Assembly (NCBI RefSeq): GCF_004124235.1
Contig: NZ_CP032487.1
Location: 3,844,001 to 3,908,000 of the forward strand
Direction of reading: 5' to 3'
Source: Yersinia hibernica
Lineage (GTDB): Bacteria; Pseudomonadota; Gammaproteobacteria; Enterobacterales; Enterobacteriaceae
Length of the DNA: 64,000 bases
How positions within the stretch are numbered: position 1 is the first letter of the stretch; the number at the start of each line of letters is the position of its first letter. The notes under the pieces were generated by a model, which did no database searches, was not told the origin of the DNA, and was given only the letters and a program-made list of their open reading frames with translations. Shown piece by piece: positions 63,411-64,000 of this stretch. Made by a program: the position numbers and the translations under genes.

Positions 63411-64000
63411 TTATTCAAAGCGGTAATGGCCATCTTCTGCCGGAGGCAAAGGCGAGCATGTCAGCCCTTCATAGCAGCCCAAGCTGACGGTGATAAATTG
63501 TCGGTTATCGTTGAGTTTTCCATTCTTCAGTCCGAGCAAGCCCGTGCGTCCCAATTGGATACGTCGGCTCTTTTCAAGCCGAGGCTCAGGCAGTAGTTTG
63601 ACAGGCACGGTAAGGCGCAACCGCACATCACTGCGATAACCCAAGTAGACTCGCATTAGCGCCAGTAAATCGGTATGTAGCGATCCGCCGGGAAGCCAGC
63701 CACGGGCTTCTGTCGGATTAGACGTAAACAGCGTGACCTTTACACGACTATTCGCCTCTCTGGCTGTTTTACCTAATGTCGCCCGCTGCGATAACGACAC
63801 TCTATTTTCGCGACTCAAACCACAAGGGGTAACGTGGATTTTAACCGGATCATGCTGAATGACCGTGGCCTCAGTATCCGGTGCCAATAGATTGACCAAC
63901 GCGCGGATCCCTTCGGCATTACGTGTGGGCAACCTCATGGTGCCTAACAGAGCTAAAAAACGGGAAACGGGTGTAGCAATTTGTTCTGCCGTGCCAGGAA
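63411..64000 (-). CDS. tssG: Type VI secretion baseplate protein TssG, C-terminal part
   Basis: The last 195 or so residues of TssG are present; the frame stays open through the window edge (GTAEQIATPVSRFLALLGTM before the internal Met). TssG features include RLPTRNAEGIRALVNLLAP, LGKTAREANSRVKVTLF and SLHTDLLALMRVYLGYRSDV. TssG binds TssF and TssK in the baseplate. The remainder of the T6SS cluster should lie just beyond the right edge. Confidence 0.88.
   Translation of the reverse strand, partial: PGTAEQIATPVSRFLALLGTMRLPTRNAEGIRALVNLLAPDTEATVIQHDPVKIHVTPCGLSRENRVSLSQRATLGKTAREANSRVKVTLFTSNPTEARGWLPGGSLHTDLLALMRVYLGYRSDVRLRLTVPVKLLPEPRLEKSRRIQLGRTGLLGLKNGKLNDNRQFITVSLGCYEGLTCSPLPPAEDGHYRFE

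Overview
The window is most likely from a Yersinia-like member of the Enterobacterales. It has two parts. Bases 1 to about 49,450 are one end of a large integrative and conjugative element (ICE) of the SPI-7 / PAPI-1 / YAPI type. Bases 49,450 to 64,000 are host chromosome or older island DNA with lower GC. The Yersinia guess rests on three inferences: the SPI-7-like element with a thin-pilus operon next to a tRNA-Phe fragment, as in the Yersinia adhesion pathogenicity island; the LysM-containing inverse autotransporter; and the flanking type VI secretion cluster. No species call is possible from sequence reading alone.

ICE layout. Nearly all ICE genes lie on the minus strand, so transcription runs from 49,321 towards 1. 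(a) 41,500-49,321 is the maintenance and replication module: ParA, a small ORF, DnaB helicase, ParB, a TraR-type zinc-finger protein, DUF2786, a 31-residue coupled mini-ORF, DUF2857 (STY4526 type), a small ORF and the STY4528-type replication protein. That gene carries four dyad repeats inside it and is followed by a striking repeat array. (b) 36,700-41,430 is a DNA-processing module: PFL_4669-family protein, topoisomerase III, the STY4534/DUF3577 protein behind a structured leader, and SSB. (c) 23,059-35,626 is a complete R64-type thin-pilus (type IVb) operon, pilL to pilV, ending in a two-state shufflon and its Rci recombinase. pilO has a one-base frameshift. (d) 16,307-22,960 and 1-10,482 hold the genomic-island-type conjugation apparatus (MPF-G): TraD coupling protein, VirB4-like ATPase, pilin-like and TraL/E/K/B/U-like proteins. 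The relaxase and the ICE integrase are outside the window.

The conjugation module is split at 10,600-16,250 by AT-rich cargo. It holds a type IIG restriction-modification pair resembling Eco57I (a 994-residue fused nuclease-methylase and a 542-residue methylase, convergent around a shared terminator), a small ribbon-helix-helix-like protein with a probable operator, a decayed ORF and a PerC-like regulator.

The ICE end is marked by a 3' fragment of tRNA-Phe at 49,395-49,449. A second, decayed copy lies at 55,607-55,647. The 6.2 kb between them may be an older neighbouring insertion. It carries a broken inverse autotransporter with 300-bp immunoglobulin-like repeats, a glyoxalase-fold protein and the divergent eamB / yfiE pair with a clear LysR-type operator. 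Beyond it, 55,668-64,000 is part of a type VI secretion cluster: TssA-like, TssE, VgrG with candidate effector and immunity genes (one with an A7-tract frameshift), TssJ, and TssG cut by the window edge.
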